This document shows positions 10,642 to 19,948 of a stretch of 64,000 bases of DNA, one piece after another. Every line of letters begins with the position of its first letter. Position 1 is the first letter of the stretch. The notes beneath the pieces are model-generated. The model was not told where the DNA came from. It searched no databases and saw nothing but the letters and a program-made list of their open reading frames with translations. Made by a program: the position numbers and the translations under genes. Source of the DNA: an uncultured Lachnospiraceae bacterium. GTDB taxonomy: Bacteria; Bacillota; Clostridia; Lachnospirales; Lachnospiraceae. The stretch spans positions 99,424 through 163,423 of the forward strand of contig CADBXF010000010.1 of the NCBI GenBank assembly GCA_902798585.1. Reading direction: 5' to 3'.

Positions 10642-10905
10642 TTAAGCCATTGTATTGACCGCGCGCTGAAGTCTGGAGACTTTTCTGGCGGCATTATTCT
10701 TATGGAAAATGCCCTTTGCGGCAGCCTTATCAATCGCAACAATCGCAGTCTTAAGATTGGTCTCAGCCAAAGCCTTGTCACCGGCAGCCACGGCGGCATC
10801 TACTTTCTTGGTCAGAGTCTTAATCTTCGACTTGATAATCTTGTTGCGCAGCGTCTTCGTCTCAATAACAAGAATTCTCTTCTTCGCAGATTTGATATTT
10901 GCCAT
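10642..10905 (-). CDS. rpsT: 30S ribosomal protein S20
   Basis: Primary 16S rRNA-binding protein. MANIKSAKKRILVIETKTLRN is the S20 N-terminus, followed by basic helices and KGIFHKNNAARKVSRLQRAVN at the C-terminus. 87 residues, normal. ATG 10905 has AGGAGG upstream; a further upstream extension is part of the leader. Own promoter with a leader of about 80 nt, and a terminator behind it, so it is monocistronic. Confidence 0.97.
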   Translation of the reverse strand: MANIKSAKKRILVIETKTLRNKIIKSKIKTLTKKVDAAVAAGDKALAETNLKTAIVAIDKAAAKGIFHKNNAARKVSRLQRAVNTMA

Positions 10906-10988
10906 ATTCACACCTCCTATACGTAGTCTGGTTCTTCGCATGAATTGTGAACAGATCCGGACACGGACGCTCTGAACACACCGCATGA

Positions 10989-11017
10989 ATTGTATTACAC
11001 AATCCGGCGTCTGTCAA
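10989..11017 (-). promoter_or_regulatory. Strong promoter of rpsT
   Basis: TTGACA (11017-11012), 17 bp, TACAAT (10994-10989) on the minus strand. The 12-mer CGCATGAATTGT (plus strand) covers most of the -10 at 10982-10993 and recurs at 10937-10948 in the leader. Confidence 0.85.
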
Positions 11018-11058
11018 TAGCATTTTTCAAAAATTACCTGCGATTTTTCGGAAAACAT

Positions 11059-12039
11059 TTATGCATTTCCGCATTGCTTCATCACAAACAGCTCCACTGC
11101 CATCCGGTCGGGCAACAAACCGTTTTTCACTTTGGCTTCCAGTTCCGAGCCGTACGCCACCGCAGCAGTCACGGCATCGATTGACGCGCCTCTTGCTGCT
11201 TTGACATATTTGCCGACGACAAAGGAACTCATCTTGAGCTGCTGCGCGATATCAAACGAGGACAGTCCCTTGCGAAGCAGCCGAAGCACGAGGGAAAACT
11301 GATAAAAACTGTTCGTGAGATTATACAGAATGACGGCCGGAGGCGTCTGTGCCGTCAACAGATCCCGGTACAATGCGACAGCCGCTCTTCGGTTCTTTGC
11401 CACAATCGCATCCACCATTTTAAACATCTGCGCCTGCGTAACAGCGGAGCTGAGCGTCAGAATATCATCCCTTGTCACCTCGTTGCGCCCGTAGCAATAG
11501 GCTGCAAGCTTGTCGGTTTCATTGGCGATGGAATGCAGATCGTTGTCCGCGATATCCGCAAGCAGCTTTGCATCCGCATCGGAAATCGCAAATCCGAGCC
11601 GTTTTAACATATTGGCGGCAAATGCAGCCGCATCCTTCTCCTGAAGCGGTTCAAAGGTTGCGATATGACCGTTCTCCTCGGCGTATTTGTAGAGACGGTT
11701 TCTCTTGTCGCACTCCTTTTCCGAAAACAGAAAATAGGTTGTCTCGGGGATTTCGTCGAGATGATCCGCGAGTGCACACGAGGATTTCAGCCAACCGCTG
11801 TCGCGTATGATAATCAATCGTCTTTCTGCAAGAAACGGAAGGGTTACGGCGGCCTCGAGCACTTCCATCGGATCCGCTTTGTTTCCCTCGAACACCGTGC
11901 GGTTCATGGTGTCGTCCTCCGGCAGAAGGGCGCGCGACAACCTGCTGAGGTAAACACGGCGAAGATAATCCTCTGTTCCGGTCAGAACATAGATTCTTCG
12001 CAGATTGCCCGATTGTAAGTCATCGCGGATAGTTCTCAT
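11059..12039 (-). CDS. holA: DNA polymerase III subunit delta (HolA)
   Basis: Clamp-loader delta subunit. The N-terminal AAA-like part reads IYVLTGTEDYLRRVYLSRL (near residues 15-33), and the helical C-terminus contains AYCYGRNEVTRDDIL and FKMVDAIVAKNRRAA, typical of Firmicute HolA/YqeN. About 326 residues. I chose ATG 12039 because the family begins there and the reading frame upstream overlaps psd. Three nucleotides separate it from the psd stop. Last cistron before rpsT. Confidence 0.93.
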   Translation of the reverse strand: MRTIRDDLQSGNLRRIYVLTGTEDYLRRVYLSRLSRALLPEDDTMNRTVFEGNKADPMEVLEAAVTLPFLAERRLIIIRDSGWLKSSCALADHLDEIPETTYFLFSEKECDKRNRLYKYAEENGHIATFEPLQEKDAAAFAANMLKRLGFAISDADAKLLADIADNDLHSIANETDKLAAYCYGRNEVTRDDILTLSSAVTQAQMFKMVDAIVAKNRRAAVALYRDLLTAQTPPAVILYNLTNSFYQFSLVLRLLRKGLSSFDIAQQLKMSSFVVGKYVKAARGASIDAVTAAVAYGSELEAKVKNGLLPDRMAVELFVMKQCGNA

Positions 12040-12041
12040 CC

Positions 12042-12929
12042 TTATCGACCTCCGATGCGCTCTCCCATCTTGACGATTGTTTCGAATCCTTCGCCTGTGT
12101 TGTTTAACAGGTCCTCGCACGGCTTATAGCTGTCGGCGTCGACCAGTACAAGGATTGTCGACCCTCCGAATTCAAAATGGCCCTGTTCTTCGCCCTGGTA
12201 AACCTGCGCCGCGCCCATTTCGTCATTGACAATTTTGCCGACGCCCAGAGCTCCGACCTGCATAACGGTTACGCGGGCCCCGTCCAGGGTGATAATCTCG
12301 CAGCTCTCCCTTGCGTTTTCGCGGTATACCGCGGCATACCGGTGAATCAGAGGATGAACGGTGTACAATTTGCCGGGGATAATCCGATCGGACGATTTAT
12401 AGCCGCTCACGGGATACATATAATGGTGATAATCATCGAGACTTAAGCGGAGCAGGAACAGATATCCGCCGTCATAAGCCTGTGCCGCCACCGGATCATC
12501 CAGGACTTCCGCAACCGTATACGGAATACCTTTGATGGAAAAGCAGGAGTCCTGCGAAATCGGATACACGCTTGCCTTGCAGTCGCAGGGCGACAAAAGC
12601 GCTTTGTCGGAAACCCTGTACGGGCGTGCCGACGGTTTAATCTCACGCTTGAAGAAATCGTGGAACGAAGTATACTTTTTCTTCTTATACTCCGAAAGAC
12701 AGATTCCGTTCTTACGCACGAATCCGCTCACGAAAAACGAGGATACAAAAGAGCTCATCACTGCCCTCTGCGCATTCGCATACCAGCGTGAAGAGACAAG
12801 CTTCATGATTCCTCTCGTGAAAACATTGGAGAACATCTTCTCAATCAGAGCATTATTAGAAACCGGGATCGGCACTTCTCTGCCATCCCGGCCCTTATAA
12901 CATTTCGGTTCCTTATCCGTGTTACTCAT
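12042..12929 (-). CDS. psd: Phosphatidylserine decarboxylase proenzyme
   Basis: Makes phosphatidylethanolamine from phosphatidylserine. Contains SPCDCKASVYPI, the DYHHYMYPVSG segment, and HFEFGGSTILVLVD; the GGST motif is the self-cleavage site that generates the pyruvoyl group on Ser. About 295 residues, the clostridial long type. ATG 12929 overlaps the pssA stop (ATGA), so the two are coupled and work on the same lipid branch. Confidence 0.96.
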   Translation of the reverse strand: MSNTDKEPKCYKGRDGREVPIPVSNNALIEKMFSNVFTRGIMKLVSSRWYANAQRAVMSSFVSSFFVSGFVRKNGICLSEYKKKKYTSFHDFFKREIKPSARPYRVSDKALLSPCDCKASVYPISQDSCFSIKGIPYTVAEVLDDPVAAQAYDGGYLFLLRLSLDDYHHYMYPVSGYKSSDRIIPGKLYTVHPLIHRYAAVYRENARESCEIITLDGARVTVMQVGALGVGKIVNDEMGAAQVYQGEEQGHFEFGGSTILVLVDADSYKPCEDLLNNTGEGFETIVKMGERIGGR

Positions 12930-13591
12930 ACAATCAATACTCCCGCAAAGAGTGCAAGACAACAAACAATCATAATCATCATTCCGCGTTTGTGAGGCTT
13001 GCGCACCGGAAAATTAAAGATATACAAAAATGCAACAAACAACATGAATGCGCTGAAGAACAGCGGCAATGCATTCGTTTCGGAAACAAGCTTAGTCAGA
13101 ATTCTTCCCACGATAAAGGCTACGGGGACACCGATGGCCGAAGCCGTAATCGGCATACCCTGATAGTACTCTCTGCGCTCGCTCGTCTCCGCCTGACGCT
13201 CCTCTTCCGTGACATTGAAATAGGCAAGTCGGATGACACCGCAAATCGTCAATACCCATCCGGCAACGAGACCGAAGAAGCGAAGGTCATCGCCGAGATA
13301 CAGCATAAAAGCAATCGTTGCCGGCGTTACACCGAAGCAAACGATATCGCACAGCGAATCCAGCTGAATTCCGAACTTCTTTTCCTGCTCCGTCCGCTTG
13401 ACCCGGCGCGCTACGGTGCCGTCAAACATATCGCAAAGACCGGCAAGCATCAAGAAAAAGATGCTCCATCGAAAATCCGTCTGTTCGGTGGCACTCCAGG
13501 CGAGATACATGCTTACAAATGCAAAAGTAACTCCGATATAGGTCAAAATAACCGAGGGATTGTAAAAACCAACAAATCGATTTTCTTTCAT
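12926..13591 (-). CDS. pssA: CDP-diacylglycerol-serine O-phosphatidyltransferase
   Basis: Membrane CDP-alcohol phosphotransferase making phosphatidylserine. The catalytic signature is present as DMFDGTVARR followed by FGIQLDSLCD, matching D-x2-DG-x2-AR-x8-9-G-x3-D-x3-D. Six or so membrane segments are visible (for example ILTYIGVTFAFVSMYLAW, FFLMLAGLCDMF, and the C-terminal MMIMIVCCLALFAGVLIV). ATG 13591 begins the family N-terminus KENRFVGFYNPSVILTY, with GAGGA upstream. Coupled to psd, and located between comEC and holA. Confidence 0.95.
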   Translation of the reverse strand: MKENRFVGFYNPSVILTYIGVTFAFVSMYLAWSATEQTDFRWSIFFLMLAGLCDMFDGTVARRVKRTEQEKKFGIQLDSLCDIVCFGVTPATIAFMLYLGDDLRFFGLVAGWVLTICGVIRLAYFNVTEEERQAETSERREYYQGMPITASAIGVPVAFIVGRILTKLVSETNALPLFFSAFMLFVAFLYIFNFPVRKPHKRGMMIMIVCCLALFAGVLIV

Positions 13592-13661
13592 GAGACTCAC
13601 ACATCCTCTGAGGAAATATTTCTGACACGATTTTATCATCATTTGCCGTAAAAAGCAAACC

Positions 13662-15950
13662 TTATTTCCCTTCTCCGGACAAATAGGAAGTCACAAATAT
13701 GCCTCCCCTGGTAAATGAAACCGTGACCTGACCCGAGGTTTGTGTAATATACACTCCGGCTCCCGTTCTCCGCAAAGCTTCCGCAACAAGCGGCGAAGGA
13801 TGCCCGTAGTTGTTTCTCCCGCAGGAAATCACGGTAACCTCCGGATGAACCGCTTCATAAAACTCCTCCGACAGGGAATGAACCGAGCCGTGATGCGCTA
13901 CCTTCAGATACCCGGCGCGAAGTGTGGCTGAGCCGTATCGCTCCGCAAGACATTCGAGTATTTCCGCGTCGGAGTCCGCCGCAAATACGGCTTCCCCGTA
14001 ACGGTCCGAAAGCCTCAAAACCAGATTGCCGTCATTCCGATTCTCACTTCCCGTTTCCCCACAGGGCCAGAGCACTGTTATCTCAAGCGCGTCCGACAAA
14101 AAGCCGCAGGGCACCTTCAGGGTATCGCCCCCGGCAACCGTATGTATCCGCTCCGAACGCACCGGAATTTCCGAAACGAAATCACTGTCTGCTTCCGTAA
14201 TCGGGAATACCAGTTCTGCGGATTCCCATTTTTCGCTCAAGAGCGCATTAAGGCCGTTGACATGGTCGGCATCCGTGTGTGTCACGAAGACTGCCGACGG
14301 CTCTTCGTAGCCGTGGTACTCAAGAAACGGTTGAAGCACTCTTTCCCCTACTTTTGACCGGCTTGTGCTGCCGCAGTCGATTACGATACAGGCCGGGCCT
14401 TTCATAATCACACAGCAGTCTCCCTGCCCGACGGAAAGGTTTGCAATTTTAAGCACCCCGGAATGAATCGGAATAAAGCACAGAAAGGCTGCTGCCGCAA
14501 TCACCGTCGACAGCCGCGATTTCTTAAGGACAAGCAGCAAAACAAGCAACGCCGTCGCTGTGTAAAAAACAAGGGAATACCACCGCGGAAAGCCTGTGAC
14601 AACAACTGCAAACGGAAGCTTGCGGACATGCAGGCTCATCCCGTGAAGCATCCGCAGCCCGAAACAAGCCGGTCCGGAGATGAATTTCCCGACGGACAGG
14701 GCTATTCCCGACGCAAGAATCCCCGCGGCCGCGCTTACAAAAATGATGCTTATCATCGGAACGAAAGCCGCATTCAACACAAAGCCGTAGGGTGAAATCT
14801 TATGAAACAATGCAATTTGTGCCGGCATCAGAAGAAACTGAAGAAAAATCGTAAACCGAAACGCTTTTCCGACCTTTTTCAACAACCGGTACTTGAAAGA
14901 GTCCGGTTCTCTCCCGCATAAGCTTTTCTCCCGGTATGTTTCCATCCGCATCAAAAGCAAAATCGCATAAGCGCAGACAAAGGACAACAGAAAACCGCTT
15001 TGGAGACAAAGTGTCGGTCTTCGTATAAGCATAACCGCCATAACAAAGGTAACGGAGGTAATACGGTCCGCGGTTCTTCGCACGACAATTCCGAAGCTCA
15101 CGAACAAATAGCACAACACAGCGCGGACGCAGGACGGCGGAAACCCGGTCACCCATCCGTAGACAAGAAGCCCCGCCGAGGTCGTCAGTCTTGCGTAGGA
15201 CTTCCTCTGAAAGCGGGAAAACAGATAATAAAGCGCGCCTCCCAAAGCAGCGACATGCATTCCGCTCACAGCCAGAATATGCGCCATTCCTAGTTCACGG
15301 AACCGTTCCTCCTCCGACGGTTCCATCGCATCCCGGTCACCGCACAAAATACCGTTCACAATCCCCTGCAGGCTCTCGGGAAAAAGCAACGCAATCCGCT
15401 CTTTGATCCGCGCCCGGAATCCCGCGATTTTTTCCCGAATACCGCTTACCCCGCGACCGACAATGTGATACCCGGACGCAGCAACCGTCACACCGAGACT
15501 TCGATAATATGCTGCGGCATTCCATTCGCCGTCATTGGCCGGACCTTCAATCTTAACAAAAGGCCCCTGCAAAACAACAACAGCGTCAGCGGACGGAATA
15601 TCATTCCCGCAGTATGCAAGTACTCCGAATCGTCCGCTCAATCCTTCGGGATAAGCAATAAACCAGGCCTCCCGCACTTCCCCGACGGATGCTTCAATCT
15701 CTTTTTTATCAAGCATCGCGTCGGCATACCGCGTCTCCGCCTGCGCATAGAGCGCACCGTAAGAAGCCCCCAGGAGAAAACAAACCGGAAGGCAAACGGT
15801 GATTGTCGGAAATGTGTGCAACACATGGGATAAAGCAACAACGCCTGCAAGAAGAAATCCTGCGGTCATCGTCTTCACAGACTGCAGAAACAAGCCGGAG
15901 ACAATTCCTGCAACTGCACAGAGAGACGCCCAAAACAAAGGGCGTTTCAT
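13662..15950 (-). CDS. comEC: DNA uptake channel ComEC/Rec2
   Basis: Polytopic membrane protein moving single-stranded DNA inward during transformation. The N-terminal hydrophobic segments and a soluble OB-like region (about 60-200) are followed by the Competence domain with EERFRELGMAHILAVSGMHVA and GFPPSCVRAVL. A metallo-beta-lactamase domain (from about residue 490) carries VFVTHTDADHVNG and LKVAHHGS. 762 residues, full length. AAAGGA lies upstream of ATG 15950. It is in the same unit as comEA, with the regulatory pair between them. Confidence 0.97.
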   Translation of the reverse strand: MKRPLFWASLCAVAGIVSGLFLQSVKTMTAGFLLAGVVALSHVLHTFPTITVCLPVCFLLGASYGALYAQAETRYADAMLDKKEIEASVGEVREAWFIAYPEGLSGRFGVLAYCGNDIPSADAVVVLQGPFVKIEGPANDGEWNAAAYYRSLGVTVAASGYHIVGRGVSGIREKIAGFRARIKERIALLFPESLQGIVNGILCGDRDAMEPSEEERFRELGMAHILAVSGMHVAALGGALYYLFSRFQRKSYARLTTSAGLLVYGWVTGFPPSCVRAVLCYLFVSFGIVVRRTADRITSVTFVMAVMLIRRPTLCLQSGFLLSFVCAYAILLLMRMETYREKSLCGREPDSFKYRLLKKVGKAFRFTIFLQFLLMPAQIALFHKISPYGFVLNAAFVPMISIIFVSAAAGILASGIALSVGKFISGPACFGLRMLHGMSLHVRKLPFAVVVTGFPRWYSLVFYTATALLVLLLVLKKSRLSTVIAAAAFLCFIPIHSGVLKIANLSVGQGDCCVIMKGPACIVIDCGSTSRSKVGERVLQPFLEYHGYEEPSAVFVTHTDADHVNGLNALLSEKWESAELVFPITEADSDFVSEIPVRSERIHTVAGGDTLKVPCGFLSDALEITVLWPCGETGSENRNDGNLVLRLSDRYGEAVFAADSDAEILECLAERYGSATLRAGYLKVAHHGSVHSLSEEFYEAVHPEVTVISCGRNNYGHPSPLVAEALRRTGAGVYITQTSGQVTVSFTRGGIFVTSYLSGEGK

Positions 15951-16013
15951 GAAACTGTCCTTTCACCCGCATCGCGGGCACCTATAGAAAACCAATCGTG
16001 ATTTATACTCTCA

Positions 16014-16940
16014 TCAATTCATGGCAGCAGCGATGGATGCCACGCAAACCGCAGGAAGCTCATACTCCCGGTATGTCTGAAGCCTGATGCCTTCCACGCT
16101 GTATACCACACCTTCGATATCCGGTCCGGTTCCTCCTGCGGACGACACGATGATGGATGTCGTTATCGCCTGAATCACGGAAGCTCCCGATACGGGAACC
16201 GGATTCTTCTCAAACTCCTTCGAGAAATCCACATAGCATATACCGTCACGGACTCGCACATCAAGAATGCGGACACCATCGGGCGTAACTTTAACAAACC
16301 CTGTCTCGTTCTCGGCTGGGCCGGCAAGAAGCGCCTCCAAAACATATCGCGGGCGCAATTCGTAATCGTTGAATAAAACCTTGCGGAATACGGTCTTAAG
16401 CTCGCGTCGGTCTGCCGTGGCAAACTGCAGGGCAATCTCCGAGACCTCGGTCGTATCCGTGACATTCAGATAAAAATCGCTCGCATGGAATTCAACCGGG
16501 CCGTATTCCGTCTTGAACAACGGCTCCCCGTTCAAAGTAAGCAGGAAGCGGTAGGTGTCGGGAACCTGTGAAAGCGTGCGAACCACGGCCGCCCTTACCA
16601 GTATTTCCCGAAGCGCGTTGCTCTTGTTGTATTTCGAAAAATCAACACTTACCAATCCGGATTCCAGCGATACGGAAGCAATTTCAAAATCATCCGAAAG
16701 CACGGAATAATAACCCTTGTCCGGATCCCCCTCGTCCAGCTGTACCGCCAGTTCCCGAAGAATTGCGGATGAGTTCGCTGCCACCGCGGAATACGGCATG
16801 GCAATCAGTTCTTTTTCGCCTCTTCGACAACAATATACCGCGTATTCGCCTTCCGCGACATCACGGGACTGCGTCTTACCGCACGAAGCTGCAACAGCGG
16901 CGGAAAGAACAAGCAAAACAAGTAACCAGAGTCGTTTCAT
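16014..16940 (-). CDS. GerMN-domain lipoprotein
   Basis: A surface lipoprotein: MKRLWLLVLLVLSAAVAASCGKT gives a signal peptide with a lipobox ending at Cys 20. The body has two GerMN (spore germination M/N) type modules, recognisable by LNGEPLFKTEYGPVEFHASDFYLN, ALLAGPAENETGFVKVTPDGVRI and CYVDFSKEFEKNP. Such proteins are often encoded with two-component systems in clostridia and are thought to bind cell-envelope ligands. The ATG overlaps the kinase stop, so it is probably part of, or regulated with, that signalling system. The exact role is unknown. Confidence 0.88.
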   Translation of the reverse strand: MKRLWLLVLLVLSAAVAASCGKTQSRDVAEGEYAVYCCRRGEKELIAMPYSAVAANSSAILRELAVQLDEGDPDKGYYSVLSDDFEIASVSLESGLVSVDFSKYNKSNALREILVRAAVVRTLSQVPDTYRFLLTLNGEPLFKTEYGPVEFHASDFYLNVTDTTEVSEIALQFATADRRELKTVFRKVLFNDYELRPRYVLEALLAGPAENETGFVKVTPDGVRILDVRVRDGICYVDFSKEFEKNPVPVSGASVIQAITTSIIVSSAGGTGPDIEGVVYSVEGIRLQTYREYELPAVCVASIAAAMN

Positions 16941-18388
16941 TGATTCCCACCGCCTTTCTGCTGTCTTGCCAGCGGGATTCGTATGGAAAATGTCGTTCCC
17001 TCATTTTCCTTGCTGAAGGCCTTAATCTGACCTCCGTGCGCGGAAATAATCTCCTTTGTGATTGCAAGGCCCAGACCGGTTCCGCCGGTCGCACGCGAAC
17101 GATCCTTGTCCACACGGTAGAAACGCTCGAAAATATGGGAAATATGCGGCTCCGGAATGCCGTAGCCGGTATCCTGAACCGTGACAAAGAAATAGGTCAT
17201 ATTGGCATTCAGCGTCACAAATACATTGCCCTGCGGTCTATTGTACAGGATGGCGTTCTCGACAATATTGGTGATTGCCGTAAGAAGCTTTGCTTCGTCG
17301 ACATCCGCATAAACATCGCGGTAGCTCTCGTAAACGACCTCCACCTCATGGCTCTCCGCAAGAGGACGGATTCGCTTAAGAATGACATCCAGCAAATCGT
17401 TGATGTGCGTCCGCTCGAAGCGCACGACATCGGTTCTCCGGTCGAGACGGGCCAATGCCAGCAAATCGGAAATGATATGGTTTTCCCGATCGATTTCGGA
17501 ATTGATGTCCGTGAGGAATTCCCGGACATCCGGAGAAAACTCCTGACCGGATTGCAGCAATGCATCCGAAAGAACCTTCATTGAAGTCATCGGCGTCTTC
17601 AACTCATGGGAGACATCGGAGATAAAGTTTCTTCTCTTCTCATCGGTCTCCTGCGTCTGCTCCAAAAGCTCGTTCACGGCATCGGTAATCCCTGCCACCT
17701 GTCGGTTTTGGTATACGGAAAGACGGTTATCCCGATTGCCGGAATTGATGGCAGCCAATTGGTCTTTGATCTCCCGCAGAGGCTGCGTGAAAAAATATGC
17801 CCGGAAAATCGCATATGCCAGCGTTACAATCAAAACACAGAGACAGACAAGAATGACAAGCCTTCGAAGCGTGTTGTAATGCCCCAACTCCTCTCCGATG
17901 GGATATGTCATATAAAAGACTCCGGCTGCGCCTTCCTTGGAGCGCATGGCAACAGGCTTGATAATCGTTGCCGTGCAATTCGACTCGTCGACATCGAAAT
18001 AACTCTTGCCCGAAAGCGCCGACGGCACATGCGAAATCACGAGATAACGACGGTTGTCATCCGTTCCGAAGCGGGTGCGAAAAGAATCATAGACGATGCC
18101 GAGCTGACTGTCCGCCAGAATCACACGGCCGTTGTAGGTGTCCGCCAGGACATCGAGCTCCTGCCTGGTAAAATCGTTCGGCGCCACGGAATAACCGCTG
18201 AATTCAACGGCTGAAGACAGAGCTGAGACATAAGAAGATATGCGATTATGACTGTTGTCATACGCATGACGATGGGTATATTTGACGATAATCAGCGAAA
18301 TCAAAACACAGGAAGCAATCCCGCACACAATCGTGGCGAGAAACAGAGAAAATGTCATGCTGGTTTTGCGTCGCAGCTTATTCATCAT
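16937..18388 (-). CDS. Sensor histidine kinase (HAMP, HisKA, HATPase)
   Basis: A classical membrane sensor kinase: TM1 (about 11-35), an extracellular sensing region (36-175), TM2 (177-199), HAMP, then FISDVSHELKTPM with phospho-acceptor His 261. The ATPase domain shows the N box region NAILYNRPQGN, the G1 box DTGYGIPE and FYRVDKDRSRATGGTGLGL. The layout resembles WalK/PhoR-type kinases but there is no PAS domain. Two ATGs lie in tandem (18388, 18385); the first overlaps the regulator stop. The partner is the OmpR-type regulator upstream. The signal is unknown; the adjacent GerMN lipoprotein hints at an envelope signal. Confidence 0.93.
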   Translation of the reverse strand: MMNKLRRKTSMTFSLFLATIVCGIASCVLISLIIVKYTHRHAYDNSHNRISSYVSALSSAVEFSGYSVAPNDFTRQELDVLADTYNGRVILADSQLGIVYDSFRTRFGTDDNRRYLVISHVPSALSGKSYFDVDESNCTATIIKPVAMRSKEGAAGVFYMTYPIGEELGHYNTLRRLVILVCLCVLIVTLAYAIFRAYFFTQPLREIKDQLAAINSGNRDNRLSVYQNRQVAGITDAVNELLEQTQETDEKRRNFISDVSHELKTPMTSMKVLSDALLQSGQEFSPDVREFLTDINSEIDRENHIISDLLALARLDRRTDVVRFERTHINDLLDVILKRIRPLAESHEVEVVYESYRDVYADVDEAKLLTAITNIVENAILYNRPQGNVFVTLNANMTYFFVTVQDTGYGIPEPHISHIFERFYRVDKDRSRATGGTGLGLAITKEIISAHGGQIKAFSKENEGTTFSIRIPLARQQKGGGNQ

Positions 18389-19077
18389 TCATGATCGGAA
18401 AAATAGTATCCCACTCCCCACTTAGTGTGAACAAAAATCGGTTCGCTTGCATCCGGCTCAATCTTCTCACGGAGACGCCGGACATGGACATCCACCGTAC
18501 GCGCGTCCTTGAGATAGTCGTAACCCCATACGATATTCATCAGATTCTCACGGGAATAAATCTTGTTCGGATGTGTCAGAAGAAGCTCCAGAACATCATA
18601 CTCCTTCACCGTGAGCCGGATTTCGTTGCCGTTAACGAAGACCTGACGGCTCTCCGGAACAAGGCGCAGTCCGCGGTATTGAATCTCCTTCGATGCAGAT
18701 GCATCCGAGGTAAGCTCGCTTCTGCGGAAAATCGCCTTCATGCGTGCCTTCACCTCAAGAATATTAAACGGTTTCGTGATATAGTCATCGGCGCCGTACT
18801 CCAGACCGAGAATCTTGTCGGAGTCGTCTCCCTTGGCCGTGAGCATGATAATCGGCACCTGCGAGGTCTCGCGAATCTTACGGCACACCTCATAGCCGCT
18901 GAGCTTCGGAAGCATGACATCAAGCAAAATCAAATCATAGGAACCGCTCGCAACCTTCTCTACCGCCTCCTCACCGTCATAGGCGCAGTCAACAATCATG
19001 CAATCGGACTCAAGACTGAATTTGATTCCCTTGGCAATCAATTTCTCATCATCAACGACCAAAACACGCTTTCCCAT
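18385..19077 (-). CDS. OmpR/PhoB-family response regulator
   Basis: Receiver domain MGKRVLVVDDEKLIAKGIKF with acidic pocket D9-D10 and phospho-acceptor D53 (LILLDVMLPKLSGYE), then MLTAKGDDSDKI and the conserved Lys in DDYITKPFN. The C-terminal winged helix contains LTVKEYDVLELLLTHPNKIYSREN and ARTVDVHVRRLREKIEP. 230 residues. GGAGG precedes ATG 19077. It is coupled to the kinase by a 4-nt overlap and lies 39 nt after comEA. Targets cannot be inferred from the sequence. Confidence 0.95.
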   Translation of the reverse strand: MGKRVLVVDDEKLIAKGIKFSLESDCMIVDCAYDGEEAVEKVASGSYDLILLDVMLPKLSGYEVCRKIRETSQVPIIMLTAKGDDSDKILGLEYGADDYITKPFNILEVKARMKAIFRRSELTSDASASKEIQYRGLRLVPESRQVFVNGNEIRLTVKEYDVLELLLTHPNKIYSRENLMNIVWGYDYLKDARTVDVHVRRLREKIEPDASEPIFVHTKWGVGYYFSDHE

Positions 19078-19116
19078 AGCACCTCCGCCTGCGCGAATTC
19101 CGTCACCGGTCCGGGA

Positions 19117-19770
19117 CTACCTTGCGCAGATATGATTTTGTATCCTGTCAAACAGCGCCGACTTGATTCCCGGCACTTTCATAATGTCCTCCGCATTGCG
19201 AAAAGGACCGTTCTTCTCACGGTAAGCGATAATGTCTCCTGCCTTCTTCTCCCCGATTCCCGGCAGTGACATGAGCCGGGAGACATCAGCCGTGTTGATA
19301 TTCACGGGTCCGACCTCCGATTCCGGCTCCGCCGCAACCATCGGAATTGCAACCACTTCATCGGCAAACGGGACATAAATCTTCATCCCGTCCGATACCG
19401 GCTGCGCGAGATTCAGAAAGCTTGTCGCGGCCCCCTCGGAAAATCCGCCGGCCGCTTCGAGAGCATCGGCAATACGCGCCCCCTTCGTCAGGAAGAAGAT
19501 TCCTTCTTCTCCAACCGCTCCACACACATGGACGCAAACGGAAGAATCTTCAGCAAAAGCAGAAACGCCCTGACCGCGGTCTTCGTCAGTTTCCCGAAGA
19601 GTTTCGCCAGGATTCGAAGGAACGAGCGCTTCTTCGGCTTCTTTTGTTGTTTTGCTTTGGATTGCAAGGCCTTCCCCTCTCCCGTGAATAAACAGATAGA
19701 CTGCCCCGGCCAGCAAAAAGAGCGCTGCGGACAGCACTGCCGGGACTTTTTTTGATTTGAAATGCGTCAT
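19117..19770 (-). CDS. comEA: ComEA-family DNA receptor (SLBB plus helix-hairpin-helix)
   Basis: Membrane-anchored double-stranded-DNA binding protein for transformation. ATG 19770 gives a basic start, one TM segment (VLSAALFLLAGAVYLFI, about 10-26), a variable linker, an SLBB domain (VCVHVCGAVGEEGIFFLTKGARIADAL) and a C-terminal HhH motif (VNINTADVSRLMSLPGIGEKKAGDI). About 217 residues, normal. First gene of the unit that also carries comEC. Confidence 0.94.
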   Translation of the reverse strand: MTHFKSKKVPAVLSAALFLLAGAVYLFIHGRGEGLAIQSKTTKEAEEALVPSNPGETLRETDEDRGQGVSAFAEDSSVCVHVCGAVGEEGIFFLTKGARIADALEAAGGFSEGAATSFLNLAQPVSDGMKIYVPFADEVVAIPMVAAEPESEVGPVNINTADVSRLMSLPGIGEKKAGDIIAYREKNGPFRNAEDIMKVPGIKSALFDRIQNHICAR

Positions 19771-19808
19771 ATCGAACTCCCTTCCGACGCACCTCACACA
19801 GTACTGTT

Positions 19809-19837
19809 ATTATATCCGATTCCGGTTTGACTTACAA
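19809..19837 (-). promoter_or_regulatory. Promoter of the comEA-to-holA unit
   Basis: On the minus strand TTGTAA (19837-19832), 17 bp, TATAAT (19814-19809). A 10-bp palindrome ACAGTACTGT (19798-19807) sits at the expected transcription start and may be an operator. Confidence 0.7.
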
Positions 19838-19875
19838 TAAAAAAAGCGCGGAAATCATGCCAAATTCCGCGCTTT
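19838..19875 (-). terminator. Terminator of the arginine operon
   Basis: AAAGCGCGGAA (19843-19853) pairs with TTCCGCGCTTT (19865-19875). On the minus strand a T-run follows, which runs straight into the comEA -35 box. Confidence 0.9.
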
Positions 19876-19948
19876 ACTTTTGTACAATTCCTATAGTCCC
19901 GACCCGGAGACGGGAAATTCATTTCCGAGTTCCCGGGTACAGCCGCAT

